A DNA stretch of 16,772 bases. Origin: CAYVBJ01 sp964415185. Lineage in GTDB: Bacteria > Bacteroidota > Rhodothermia > Balneolales > Balneolaceae. A program made the position numbers and the translations under genes. Within the stretch, counting starts at the first letter, position 1. Each line of letters opens with the position of its first letter. Location of the stretch: NCBI GenBank assembly GCA_964415185.1, contig CAYPZI010000056.1, forward strand, positions 1-16,772, written 5' to 3'. The notes below the pieces were generated by a model. That model did no database searches. It worked only from the letters and a program-made list of their open reading frames with translations, and had not been told where the DNA came from. Below, piece by piece: positions 1-8,279 of this stretch.

Positions 1-508
1 TGAGAATATCTTTTTTTAAAGCATCTCCGCTCACAAAAATTTTTTCTGCTGCGTTAAGACTTTGTGCAATCAGGTGTTGGAATTTTGATTGATCTTTTGT
101 GATATACCAATCACTTCCATGAATCATTAAAACGGTTCGATATCCATGCTTTTTAAGGATTGGAATTGTAAGACCGGATGGATAAAGCCAATGAATGTGA
201 ACAATTACCTCATCAGGTTTGGGTAGTTTTTTTAATAGTTCACTTGCCAATCTGCGAGAGGTAAATTTGGGTGCTTTTCTCTTCGGAATGGACAAATACT
301 TGAGGCGTATAGCTGATGACTCATCCAATAGTGGACTTTTATATTGCCTCCTTCTCGTAGTAAAAGGAAGAGAAAATTGTTCTGATACAAATATTTCAGG
401 ATCAAATCCCGGTATTTTTTTTGCAACCAGAAAATGATCACGAATAAAGGGTTGTAGATAAGGTTGTTGAATCGTTGGATAATTATGACTGACTATTGCA
501 ATTTTCAC
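1..508 (-). CDS. Glycosyltransferase, GT4/GT-B type, N-terminal part (cut by window edge)
   Basis: The frame opens with GTG at 508-506 and runs off the left edge after 169 codons, so only the N-terminal half is present. The N-terminus (MKIAIVSHNYPT) is the first beta strand and loop of a GT-B Rossmann fold. It is followed by HIHWLYPSG (about residues 104-112), HGSDWY (130-135) and FVSGDALKKD (about 158-167), the order expected in the acceptor-binding domain of GT4 enzymes. The likely role is transfer of a sugar from a nucleotide-sugar donor to a lipid-linked polysaccharide repeat unit at the cytoplasmic face of the inner membrane; donor and acceptor cannot be told. The GTG lies 5 bases after the stop codon of the flippase on the same strand, so the two are probably co-transcribed and translationally coupled. 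No nearby in-frame ATG offers a better start and no clear Shine-Dalgarno is seen. The C-terminal donor-binding domain is outside the window, so the family call is good but not certain. Confidence 0.75.
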   Translation of the reverse strand, partial: MKIAIVSHNYPTIQQPYLQPFIRDHFLVAKKIPGFDPEIFVSEQFSLPFTTRRRQYKSPLLDESSAIRLKYLSIPKRKAPKFTSRRLASELLKKLPKPDEVIVHIHWLYPSGLTIPILKKHGYRTVLMIHGSDWYITKDQSKFQHLIAQSLNAAEKIFVSGDALKKDIL

Positions 509-513
509 TTCAA

Positions 514-1791
514 TTAAATTTTAATTTTTTGGTCAAACTCTCTGCACCAAGACCAAATAAAGAAACTGTGAATTAGATAGACTACTATTTGGCCTATTAC
601 TAAAAGCCATATCGCAGTGATAAAATCAAAATAAATATAACCGGTCATGAGTGCTGAAAAGCGGACAACTAATGAAATTGCGGAAAATATTGGCATCCAT
701 TTCTGTTTATCCAAAACAAGCATGGATTTACTTGTTGGAGTTGTTACAAATGTAAGTAATAACATGGGGGCCATGATAGATGCAATGGTTCCGGAAATCA
801 ACCACTGTTCACCAAATAACCATGTAAAAGCTGTTTCTCCAATCAGAAAAATAATCGAAAATGGAATAACTGCAATACCAATTAAATATGCCCAAATTTT
901 CAGCAGGAATTGTGAAATGGGTTTGGACTTGTTTTTGCGGTCTGAAAATTTCTGGAAATAGACATGTCCAACAGATACACTGACTAAGGAAACAGGTCCC
1001 ATTAAAACTTTGAAAGCCAGACCATAATATCCAAGTTCCTCGTTTCCGAATAAAGCTGTAATCAATAGAACGGGTAATTCGATTGCGCTTGTGCTAAGAA
1101 GGCTTGATAACAAAACGTATTTTGGATGATCAGCGTAACTCTGAGCTGCCTTTTTTATTGGATTTTTATTCCATCCTGAAATTACTTTTTTAAAGTCCTT
1201 AGTTTTTTGAATAATCATGCTTAAAACAGAAAATATTCTGCCTGCGATATATCCAATTAACAGGCCAATGCCTGTTATTCCCAGAAGACCGGTCGCAATC
1301 TGAACAACTCCGGTACTACCTGATTGAAAAACTTTAGAGTATGAAAACTGCGTAAAGTACTCTTTTCGAACAAACCAATACGTATATATATTCATTAAGC
1401 TGTGAAATAAGATAGCAGCAGGAAGAAGCATTAAAAAAGGAATAGAAAGAAGAAGCCTTTCTGAAATCCATTCGTGAAATATCCAAACAGTGAAGTAAGA
1501 AAATGTTGAGAAGAGCAGGGAAAATAATAATGCTGTTTTAAAAAGGTTTTTTGCCGTTTCATTTTTTTTAGGTAAAACTATCGAATATTCATAAGCTCCG
1601 GTACTGATCAGAGAAATGATTACAACCAAAGAGTGAAAAAGTGAAAAAACACCAAACTCTTCAGGAGTATAAATTCGGGTTATCAGCGGACTGAAAGCCA
1701 GGGTAATAAGATGGGCAACGATTGTACCCGATCCAAGGTTAAGAACCTGTTTTACAAATTTTGAATTTAATAATTTCAAGATTTGAGGCAC
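514..1791 (-). CDS. Polysaccharide flippase (Wzx-like, oligosaccharide flippase / MOP superfamily)
   Basis: A 425-residue, highly hydrophobic protein with about twelve membrane segments. The N-terminal stretch around residues 33-49 (SPLITRIYTPEEFGVFS) and the basic loop after the second helix (VLPKKN, 72-77) are typical of the Wzx/polysaccharide biosynthesis family. The central region FGNEELGYYGLAFKVL (248-263), just after a helix near 236-247, is also characteristic. The family flips undecaprenyl-pyrophosphate-linked repeat units from the cytoplasmic to the periplasmic face of the inner membrane. The start is GTG at 1791-1789; no in-frame ATG exists close to the N-terminus on either side. 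It is followed 5 bases downstream by the glycosyltransferase and diverges from the wzz-like gene across a 143-bp intergenic region. The family call is solid; the specific substrate is unknown. Confidence 0.88.
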   Translation of the reverse strand: MPQILKLLNSKFVKQVLNLGSGTIVAHLITLAFSPLITRIYTPEEFGVFSLFHSLVVIISLISTGAYEYSIVLPKKNETAKNLFKTALLFSLLFSTFSYFTVWIFHEWISERLLLSIPFLMLLPAAILFHSLMNIYTYWFVRKEYFTQFSYSKVFQSGSTGVVQIATGLLGITGIGLLIGYIAGRIFSVLSMIIQKTKDFKKVISGWNKNPIKKAAQSYADHPKYVLLSSLLSTSAIELPVLLITALFGNEELGYYGLAFKVLMGPVSLVSVSVGHVYFQKFSDRKNKSKPISQFLLKIWAYLIGIAVIPFSIIFLIGETAFTWLFGEQWLISGTIASIMAPMLLLTFVTTPTSKSMLVLDKQKWMPIFSAISLVVRFSALMTGYIYFDFITAIWLLVIGQIVVYLIHSFFIWSWCREFDQKIKI

Positions 1792-1879
1792 GAGTTTAAA
1801 ATTAGAAAGCAGGATATGGTCACGAAATTGAGCAAATGTTTAAAGGATTATTGATTTTAAATATTCTTTAAAAAAGGCC

Positions 1880-1887
1880 TATATTTG
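1880..1887 (+). promoter_or_regulatory. Candidate Bacteroidota-type -7 element upstream of the wzz-like gene
   Basis: TATATTTG matches the Bacteroidota -7 consensus TAnnTTTG and lies 47 bases before the ATG of the chain-length regulator, in the divergent intergenic region. The expected -33 TTTG is only approximate (TTTT at 1855-1858, spacer 21). An eight-base match in AT-rich DNA can occur by chance, so this is a candidate only. Confidence 0.35.
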
Positions 1888-1934
1888 GTTTTTCAAATCG
1901 ATAATGATACAATTTTAATTAGTCGCATTCGAGG

Positions 1935-3179
1935 ATGACTAAAACTGAAAATAACTCTTTTAGATCAGTAAATTTGTTGGATATAATAATTACTCTTTTT
2001 CGGTATAAAAAAAGAGTAATTATTATTGTTGGATCTGTTACCATTTTAGCTCTGTTAATAAGTTTAGTATGGCCGAAAGAGTATAAATCATCCATTAGAT
2101 TTGTTCAATACGGAGTTTCAAATCCTGGCTCATTGGGAAATCTTGTGGGAAATTTTATGCAAATGTCTGTCAACGCGGATCGGGTTTCCTCAGAACAGTC
2201 ACTCATTATTCTCAGAAGCCGTACTATGCTTGATGAGATTATCGATGAATTCAACCTTCATGATGTATACAAGAATGATGTCAGAGAGTTTGTGAGAGAA
2301 GAACTTGCGAATAATACAATAATTGAAGAAGTAAGAGAGGGTGGGATTGGCTTCAATCCAATTGTTTCAGTCGAAATTTCTGTGTTTGCCAAAGAACCTG
2401 AGCTTTCCAAAGAAATTGCAGAATATTATTATAACGAGCTGGAACGGAGGATGATTGAAATAAATAAAAAAAACTCACAGGCAGTTTTTAATATGTTGAA
2501 TGATCGGCTAATGGAAAATTTACAAGATCTGAAAGAAGCCGAAGAAAAATTTGCTGAGTTTCAAAAAAAACATGGAATTATGCAGCTTGAACCACAAGTG
2601 AAAAGCATGATTGAAAATTTGGCCAGCTTGAAAGCTCAAATGGTTGAGTTAAATATTGAATTGAATGTGACAAAAGCAATGATGCAAAATCGGTCTTCCA
2701 AAGTGAAAGAATTGGAATTAAAAAAAACCGAATTAAATAATGTTTATAATGATCTGATCAAAAGAACTGAAGGACAGGCAGAAAGTGGTGAACTTTTTGA
2801 AGAAATTCCTGAAACACAAGAAATTTTCCCACCACTTTTGAATGTACCTGATTTGGGAATTCAATATATGCGGCTATTCAGAGAGCTTAAAATACAGGAA
2901 CAAATTTATGAGCTTGTATTTCCTCAATATGAACAACAGCGCATGATGGCAACAAATATTCAATCAGGATTAGAGCAAATAGATACTCCTCAAGTACCTA
3001 CATATAAAGACAAGCCAAGCAGGGCTTTGATTACGATAGCCGGGTTTATTTTTAGTTTATTTGTTGCTTTTTTTTCGGTTCAGTTTTCTGAATTCAAAAG
3101 AAAAGGGAAAGAAGAAAATGCGGAAAACTATCAGAAATATTTAAAGCTAAAAAAATTATTGTATTCCGGGAGTAATTAA
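1935..3179 (+). CDS. Chain-length determinant (Wzz-like polysaccharide co-polymerase)
   Basis: A 414-residue inner-membrane protein with the two-helix topology of polysaccharide co-polymerases. TM1 is at about residues 27-46, a large periplasmic domain follows, and TM2 is at about 363-383. The N-terminal region SVNLLDIIITLFRYKKRV (11-28) is the usual Wzz entry to TM1. The middle (about 160-275) is rich in Glu, Lys and Leu with heptad-like spacing and should form the long coiled-coil helices. A proline-containing segment (TPQVPTYKDKPSRAL, 351-365) precedes TM2 as in the family. The C-terminal tail is short and basic and carries no BY-type tyrosine kinase domain, so this is a kinase-less co-polymerase. 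It should set the modal length of the polymer made by the neighbouring Wzy-like protein, whose start lies 2 bases after this stop. GAGG directly abuts the ATG, which is too close for an ideal ribosome site. Confidence 0.88.
   Translation: MTKTENNSFRSVNLLDIIITLFRYKKRVIIIVGSVTILALLISLVWPKEYKSSIRFVQYGVSNPGSLGNLVGNFMQMSVNADRVSSEQSLIILRSRTMLDEIIDEFNLHDVYKNDVREFVREELANNTIIEEVREGGIGFNPIVSVEISVFAKEPELSKEIAEYYYNELERRMIEINKKNSQAVFNMLNDRLMENLQDLKEAEEKFAEFQKKHGIMQLEPQVKSMIENLASLKAQMVELNIELNVTKAMMQNRSSKVKELELKKTELNNVYNDLIKRTEGQAESGELFEEIPETQEIFPPLLNVPDLGIQYMRLFRELKIQEQIYELVFPQYEQQRMMATNIQSGLEQIDTPQVPTYKDKPSRALITIAGFIFSLFVAFFSVQFSEFKRKGKEENAENYQKYLKLKKLLYSGSN
3168..3172 (+). promoter_or_regulatory. Ribosome binding site deciding the TTG start of the Wzy-like gene
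   Basis: GGGAG lies inside the last codons of the wzz-like gene, nine bases before the TTG at 3182. An in-frame TAA at 3173-3175 excludes longer versions, and no in-frame ATG occurs until about codon 175. This spacing supports TTG as the true start and implies coupling to translation of the upstream gene. Confidence 0.6.
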
Positions 3180-3181
3180 TT

Positions 3182-4594
3182 TTGAAGCGCTCTGTCTTAA
3201 ATCATATACCTTCATACGCAGTATTTCTTTTTTTTAGTGGAGCCCTTTTTCTTCTATTCAGTTATTTCGTATTGAAATTCCTACCCGCTGAGATCTATTT
3301 GTTATTCTTAAGCCTTGTGCCCTTATTCTGTTTGGCTTATGTATACATCAATAAAAAAATTTCCCTATTACCAATATTTGTTATAGTTAGTGCATTTCTC
3401 GGCGGTATCGCATATTTGGATGAATCATTCATATTGCCGGGTACTCCATTTCAATTATTATTTATATTTGCTTTACTGGTCTTTTTAATAAAAAAAATTA
3501 AAGATTTCGATTTCGAAATTAAGCTTACCGGATTTGAATTACTGGTATCTGCATTCCTCTCTTTTATCTTTTTTTCATTAATCTATTCAAGTAATCAAGA
3601 AGCTGGTTTTTTTGTTGCTTTTCGAATTACAGTGCTCTTTATATTGGTATTTTATCTGGTTAATACTTTGAAAAATATCAAAGAGATTGGAACGGCCCTT
3701 ATTATGGTTACTATTGTAGCCACATTTCTTGCCGCCTTTTCTTTTGTACAATCTGTTTTAAATCCCGATGTTGCAGCAGCAAATCTTTTATTAATGGGAC
3801 GTGGTATTGCATCCAGAGCTGCATTGAGTGATGCAGACCCGAATTTTTTTGCCACTACCTTTTTTATTCCACTTGCTTTTACAGCTGCAATAACTCACTC
3901 AAAAGTCGATTCTAAATATAGGCTAATAGCAGTTTTATCGTTTTTAATATTGATGGGAGGAGTTGCCTCAACCTATTCAAGAAGCGCATGGGTTGCCGTT
4001 TTTTTTATTTTGATATGCATTGTAGCTTATTACAGAAATGTGAAAATCATTGCCTTAGTGATCATCTTATCTATTTCAGTTTTAATTTTAAAGCCCGACC
4101 TTTGGGGCACACTCTCAGGTGTTTTTAGTAGAATTGCAGATATATTTTCAGGTAGTTCTGATGCCTCTTCAAAAATGAGAATTGTATTAGGCAGTGTAGG
4201 ACTAAGAATATTCGCCGAAAATTTTATACTGGGAAGTGGATTCAGGTCTTTTCCAATTGAATTTGACAGATTTAATCAAACCTTTGGAATGGGAGAGGTA
4301 AATGAACCTCACAACATTACGTACCAAATTCTGGCTGAACTTGGTATTATAGGATTTTTCCTTTTTGCATTGATTATCTACTTTATAATTAGAATGTGCA
4401 TTAAAAATATAAAATTAAGCGGTCTAAATAACCTGCATCAGATCATTTCTATCACTCTGATGGCTTCGCTTATCGGCTATCTTTTTTTCCACCAATTTAT
4501 ACCCCGTTTTTTTACAAATACAACCCTTTATGTGAATATTGCACTTATACTTATTCAAAACAGGTATTTACTTACCAATAGAGAGAATAATTAA
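3182..4594 (+). CDS. O-antigen polymerase/ligase-like membrane protein (Wzy_C family)
   Basis: A 470-residue polytopic membrane protein with about ten to twelve hydrophobic segments and the marks of the O-antigen ligase/polymerase family. These are a STYSRSAW motif (263-270) at the end of a transmembrane helix, a large periplasmic loop (about 304-385), and in that loop PHNITYQILAELGIIGFF (376-393), with the conserved His-Asn followed by a helix entering the membrane. Family members join undecaprenyl-linked units in the periplasm, either as Wzy polymerase or as WaaL ligase; sequence alone does not separate the two. Next to wzz-like, flippase and Wza-like genes, the polymerase role is more likely. 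It starts with TTG at 3182, 2 bases after the wzz-like stop. Its 3' end meets the convergent glycosyltransferase gene in a shared TTAA (4591-4594), leaving no room for a terminator between them. Confidence 0.85.
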   Translation: MKRSVLNHIPSYAVFLFFSGALFLLFSYFVLKFLPAEIYLLFLSLVPLFCLAYVYINKKISLLPIFVIVSAFLGGIAYLDESFILPGTPFQLLFIFALLVFLIKKIKDFDFEIKLTGFELLVSAFLSFIFFSLIYSSNQEAGFFVAFRITVLFILVFYLVNTLKNIKEIGTALIMVTIVATFLAAFSFVQSVLNPDVAAANLLLMGRGIASRAALSDADPNFFATTFFIPLAFTAAITHSKVDSKYRLIAVLSFLILMGGVASTYSRSAWVAVFFILICIVAYYRNVKIIALVIILSISVLILKPDLWGTLSGVFSRIADIFSGSSDASSKMRIVLGSVGLRIFAENFILGSGFRSFPIEFDRFNQTFGMGEVNEPHNITYQILAELGIIGFFLFALIIYFIIRMCIKNIKLSGLNNLHQIISITLMASLIGYLFFHQFIPRFFTNTTLYVNIALILIQNRYLLTNRENN

Positions 4595-5823
4595 GGTCTT
4601 CGTAAATGGTTTTTGAGTTCGTCTGAGAGTAAATTTGCAAGTCTGGCTCTGGAATATTTATCATTTACAAAAATTCGACCGTTTTTCGCAAGATTTTTTT
4701 TACACTTTTGATCTTTTTTAAGTTTACGTATAGCTTTTGCAAGCATTTCCGGATTGTTTGGTTCAATTGTAATAGCTGCTCTGCTTTGATCTCCTATATT
4801 TTTTAATAACCCTCTACCACAGGTAATAACCGGAACTTCACAGGCCAAGTACTCATAAAATTTCACGGTAACAATAGACTCAAAAGCTTTAGAGGGATTA
4901 ACAGGGTTTATAGCAACATCAAAACTGGAAATATAGTATGGAATTTGCTTATGTTTTTTAAGTCCTACCCAAGTGACGTTTTTTGGTTTGTTATCACTTA
5001 AAATATCACGTAATTGGTTGTTTCGACCGCCGTCACCTACGATCACAAATTCGATTTCCGGGTCATCTTCGCAAATTTTAGCTGCTTTAACAAAGGTTCT
5101 TAAGTCATGGATGATCCCTAAGGAACCAACATATCCCACCCTGAACTTTGAAGAATCGTAGGATTCGTCCATACCTTTCTGAGGAGTAATTTTTTTCTGG
5201 AAGAGATCGGTATCCACACCATTAGGTATGACCGCTGTTGGTGTTCCATTACTGCGAGTCTTTATAATTTGTTCGGCATCCGGTGTAACAGGAACAATCA
5301 GGTCGGCCTTGTGATAAAGCCAATTTTCAATAATTTTTCCAAAACGAATAAAAAAGGATTCATTTTCAAGATCAATTTGATTTACGGCGGAGTCAGGCCA
5401 TATATCCCGGACTTCAAATATAAATTTACCCCCCATGATTTTACTAATTAAAAAACCTGATATGGCAGCAAATATTGGAGGGGAAGTTATATATATTACA
5501 TCGTATTTTTTCGGATTCGCCAGAATATAGAAAAAACTCGAAATCATAAATGATGTAAAGAATAGCATTTGTTCCCAGACAGTTTTGCGCTGATTTGCAA
5601 TAGACCAGATTCTATGAATAGTCAAATTATTATTTACTTTTTCCTCATAACACCATTTATCTTTGTATTTCAAATTAAGAACTCCGGTGGGATAGTTTGG
5701 TTTTTCGCATACAACATCCACCTCCCATCCGTCACGAGCCAGGTATCGACTCATAATATTACTTCTCACAGCTCCAGCTCCAATTTCTGGAGGATAATAT
5801 TGAGTTAAATAAAGAAGTTTCAC
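4591..5823 (-). CDS. Glycosyltransferase family 4 protein (WbuB-like)
   Basis: A 410-residue, complete GT-B glycosyltransferase. Recognisable parts are the N-terminal TQYYPPEIGAGAVR (7-20), a glycine-rich loop that binds nucleotide-sugar or acceptor; EVRDIWPDS (137-145), typical of WbuB-like enzymes; PNGVDTDLF (200-208) at the start of the C-terminal domain; GYVGSLGIIHDL (230-241); IVGDGG (261-266); and KFYEYLACEVPVITC (321-335), the donor-binding segment with the conserved Glu at 324. WbuB-type enzymes add an N-acetylfucosamine-like sugar to lipid-linked O-antigen, but the sugar here is not determinable. The start is GTG: an in-frame TAG two codons upstream excludes any longer form. It lies 12 bases after the Wza-like stop on the same strand, so the two form an operon. 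It converges on the Wzy-like gene with a 4-base overlap at the stop codons. Confidence 0.9.
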   Translation of the reverse strand: MKLLYLTQYYPPEIGAGAVRSNIMSRYLARDGWEVDVVCEKPNYPTGVLNLKYKDKWCYEEKVNNNLTIHRIWSIANQRKTVWEQMLFFTSFMISSFFYILANPKKYDVIYITSPPIFAAISGFLISKIMGGKFIFEVRDIWPDSAVNQIDLENESFFIRFGKIIENWLYHKADLIVPVTPDAEQIIKTRSNGTPTAVIPNGVDTDLFQKKITPQKGMDESYDSSKFRVGYVGSLGIIHDLRTFVKAAKICEDDPEIEFVIVGDGGRNNQLRDILSDNKPKNVTWVGLKKHKQIPYYISSFDVAINPVNPSKAFESIVTVKFYEYLACEVPVITCGRGLLKNIGDQSRAAITIEPNNPEMLAKAIRKLKKDQKCKKNLAKNGRIFVNDKYSRARLANLLSDELKNHLRRP

Positions 5824-5835
5824 AAACTATTATTT

Positions 5836-7665
5836 TTATCTTCTGATTACAACAACAGTAGTTGTTACTACAGCAGCAATCGTAGAAATGGCCGCTAGTA
5901 ATACTTGCCTGTCCTGACGTTTTGCGTTGCGTAGTTGGACTTCATAGTTTCTCTTTGCATCTAATTCATCAAATGGAATGCGATCTACAAATATCATATC
6001 TCCGGACTCCAGTTCCGTGTTTTCAGGTTTTTGCCATGCCTTGCTACCCGCCTTAATAACGAATACCCGGTCGGGATCAGCCGCCAGGTTCAAACCATTG
6101 GCTTGGCCTAAATAATCTTCGACACTGTTAGTGGAATGATAAGGATAATTTCCCGGATTTTTAACCTGACCAAAAAGTGTCACGGTCTGTAAATCAGCCG
6201 GTATGTAAAGCCTGTCTCCATCTAAAACCCGAATTTCATTGAGGCTGGCTGTATCCGATAAATCGACAATCATCCTTTGGTCTGTTCCAAGGTTTTCTTC
6301 CAGATCCAGATACTCAAAACCTTGACGCAATTGATCGGATGTCCGTTTTAAATCATCAATATTGATTTCAGCAGAATTTTCAGTTTCACGAGGGATATTC
6401 ATTTCGCGGATAATATATGCAGCATTTGGTAATGCCTGAGAATTTAATCCCCCCGCCATCTCAATTAAATCTGCTACGGTTGTTGTAGTTTCGTCAATTG
6501 GAAAATTTCCAGGTGAAACAGCTTCACCAATAACCCAAGCTCCTGCTGTTTGCTTTTTATTCTTATTATAAGGAATGACCACCCTGTCATTTGGATTTAA
6601 AGAAAACTGATTGAATTGGGATTCCTCTACAGTAATTTTTTTGGCATTTTTATCTGTTTCAGTTCTCCGGTATACATAAGCTTTGTCAGTTATTGCGTTG
6701 TCAAGACGGCCACCGCCAATTTTAATTAAAGCAGAGATTGTATCCTCAGGTCTGTATTCAAATTCATTAGGTCGCTGCACGGCACCTGAAATACTGCTTC
6801 TGGGTGTATCTGTACTTCGTTTATTAATGATAATGACATCTCCATCATATAAATAGGGATTGTATTGATTTTCGCCTGTACTGAAGTACCTGACAAGATC
6901 TGCTTTATGCGATGTAGAATCAGACCTGATAATCTCCAGATTACGAATAGAGATTTTATTTAAATCCGGGTATATATCGGAAATATTACTATTTTCATTG
7001 TTATTTTCGTCAATAACTGGAATGCGGTTACGTGGAAAGTCGGAGGGATTCCGATTTCTATTTCCGAGCGATTCTTCGAAGCTGTTACTCTCTTTGTCGG
7101 AATTTCTTTTAAGTTTAATCGATCTCAATATGGTATCCAACTGTTGGCCCGGTGGAATCTGATACTTTCCCGGATTATCGATATCCCCAACCAGATGAAT
7201 GGAAACTCCCCTTGGCCGTTCAATTGTAACATTCAGTTGAAATTCATTCAGGTGTTTCTCATAGGCAGAGTTGAGAATCTCCTTTGATTGCTGAAGTGTC
7301 CGGTTTCCAATCTGTACCTGTCCAACGAGTGGCAAAAAGACGGTACCCTGAGAATTTAAAGCAATGCCTCTTGCTGTAACAGGAACTATACCTTCCAAAT
7401 GTACAGAAATCAGATCATTAGGTCCCAGCAGATAATCTTCGGTAACATAGTCAGACGGAATATTCCCGGCATTTATGATCTCGAGAGAAAGTTCATCAAC
7501 AAAATAGATTTGATCAGAACCGGATGCATTGAACTGTTTGAGAAAAGAGTTTGATTGGTTTTGTGAGTTACCACTCTGCGCCTCACTTTCGTTTACAATA
7601 CCAGATAAAATTGCTAAGCACAAAAAAAAAGCTGAAAATAAAAATATTGGCATTCTGTGACTCAT
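5836..7665 (-). CDS. Polysaccharide export outer-membrane protein (Wza-like, OPX, multi-SLBB)
   Basis: A 609-residue exported protein, clearly longer than E. coli Wza (379 residues). It has a signal peptide (residues 1 to about 30, hydrophobic core 6-24, ending SEAQS). A Poly_export domain covers about 75-150 (DYLLGPNDLISVHLEG, 77-92). Repeated SLBB beta-grasp domains begin near VHLVGDIDNPGKY-like sequence (about 154-168), SGAVQRPNEFEY (293-304), VIGEAVSPGNFP (378-389) and LFGQVKNPGNYP (497-508). The first SLBB is interrupted by an Asn/Ser-rich polar insert (about 190-232). A C-terminal hydrophobic helix (about 587-607) followed by two arginines resembles the helix by which Wza crosses the outer membrane. 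It should form the export channel for the polymer, with the Wzz-like protein as its inner-membrane partner. No lipobox cysteine is visible, unlike E. coli Wza. The ATG is preceded by GGAAG four bases upstream. Confidence 0.9.
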   Translation of the reverse strand: MSHRMPIFLFSAFFLCLAILSGIVNESEAQSGNSQNQSNSFLKQFNASGSDQIYFVDELSLEIINAGNIPSDYVTEDYLLGPNDLISVHLEGIVPVTARGIALNSQGTVFLPLVGQVQIGNRTLQQSKEILNSAYEKHLNEFQLNVTIERPRGVSIHLVGDIDNPGKYQIPPGQQLDTILRSIKLKRNSDKESNSFEESLGNRNRNPSDFPRNRIPVIDENNNENSNISDIYPDLNKISIRNLEIIRSDSTSHKADLVRYFSTGENQYNPYLYDGDVIIINKRSTDTPRSSISGAVQRPNEFEYRPEDTISALIKIGGGRLDNAITDKAYVYRRTETDKNAKKITVEESQFNQFSLNPNDRVVIPYNKNKKQTAGAWVIGEAVSPGNFPIDETTTTVADLIEMAGGLNSQALPNAAYIIREMNIPRETENSAEINIDDLKRTSDQLRQGFEYLDLEENLGTDQRMIVDLSDTASLNEIRVLDGDRLYIPADLQTVTLFGQVKNPGNYPYHSTNSVEDYLGQANGLNLAADPDRVFVIKAGSKAWQKPENTELESGDMIFVDRIPFDELDAKRNYEVQLRNAKRQDRQVLLAAISTIAAVVTTTVVVIRR

Positions 7666-7723
7666 AAAACTTCCAGGTTCGTCATGATAATAAGAATAAT
7701 AAGTTTTTTTGACGAGTTAAAAT

Positions 7724-8183
7724 TTATTTCTTTAAACTTGTAAGTATACTACCCGTGACTACGGCTGTGGTGCCTATTTTCTATGTCAAATTCAGAGACT
7801 CATTTAAATGAATAATCCCGAAACCCACCCATGCCTGGTACCGTAACCATGTTTATATAGGCGGCTGTTTGCACAGTTCCAATCCTAATATGCCCTATAT
7901 TCCAGGCAAGATAAGCAAGTCCAATAGATAATGCACCGTTATATGCGGCTCCTCCGTAAGCTGCATGTGAAACATTGTTCCAATTAGTATCATTTATATT
8001 AGGTATTGCCAGGATTGTCAGCGAAATCATTCCGGTTGTAATCATAACCGATAAAAATTGCAGGGCATTAAAACTGTATGAATCAATTTCATTCAGACTT
8101 GCCTTTATTACCGTAAAATTTAAAGCCCAAATAAAAGCAAGAGCTGCAAGGGCAAGGTCAACGGATGTAAACTGAATTTTCAA
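7724..8183 (-). pseudogene. Decayed EamA/DMT-family transporter remnant
   Basis: The open part (8183 to 7800, TTG start, 127 residues) begins like a full EamA/DMT permease (LALAALAFIWALNFTVIKAS). After about 60 residues it jumps to the last part of the second EamA repeat (LSIGLAYLAWNIGHIRIG), so about 150 residues of the usual 280-300 are missing. After AAYINMVTVP the open frame leaves the family and ends at 7800. In the +1 frame the family pattern continues (AWVGFGIIHLNESLNLT), meets a TAG at 7783-7781, and goes on as KIGTTAVVTGSILTSLKK to a TAA at 7726-7724. The lesions are therefore an internal deletion, a single-base frameshift near 7835 and a nonsense codon. The family membership is inferred from the residue pattern. 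A functional product is very unlikely. It lies between the polysaccharide and efflux loci. Confidence 0.8.
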
Positions 8184-8279
8184 ATGGAGTTTGCAGGCTT
8201 ATATTTTTTTGATTTTAGGGCAGGAAGATAATCAAAATGAAGAGATTAATCTTCCATTGAAAATTAAGAAATAAAAAAA

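Noticed and set aside
7675..7765. A promoter for the Wza-like/GT4 operon
   Set aside because: Only a one-mismatch TAAATTTT without a correctly spaced -33 element was found on the minus strand, too weak to annotate.
7975..8175. A 66-residue plus-strand open frame in the transporter remnant
   Set aside because: It is antisense to the recognisable EamA segments and has no start signal or family features.
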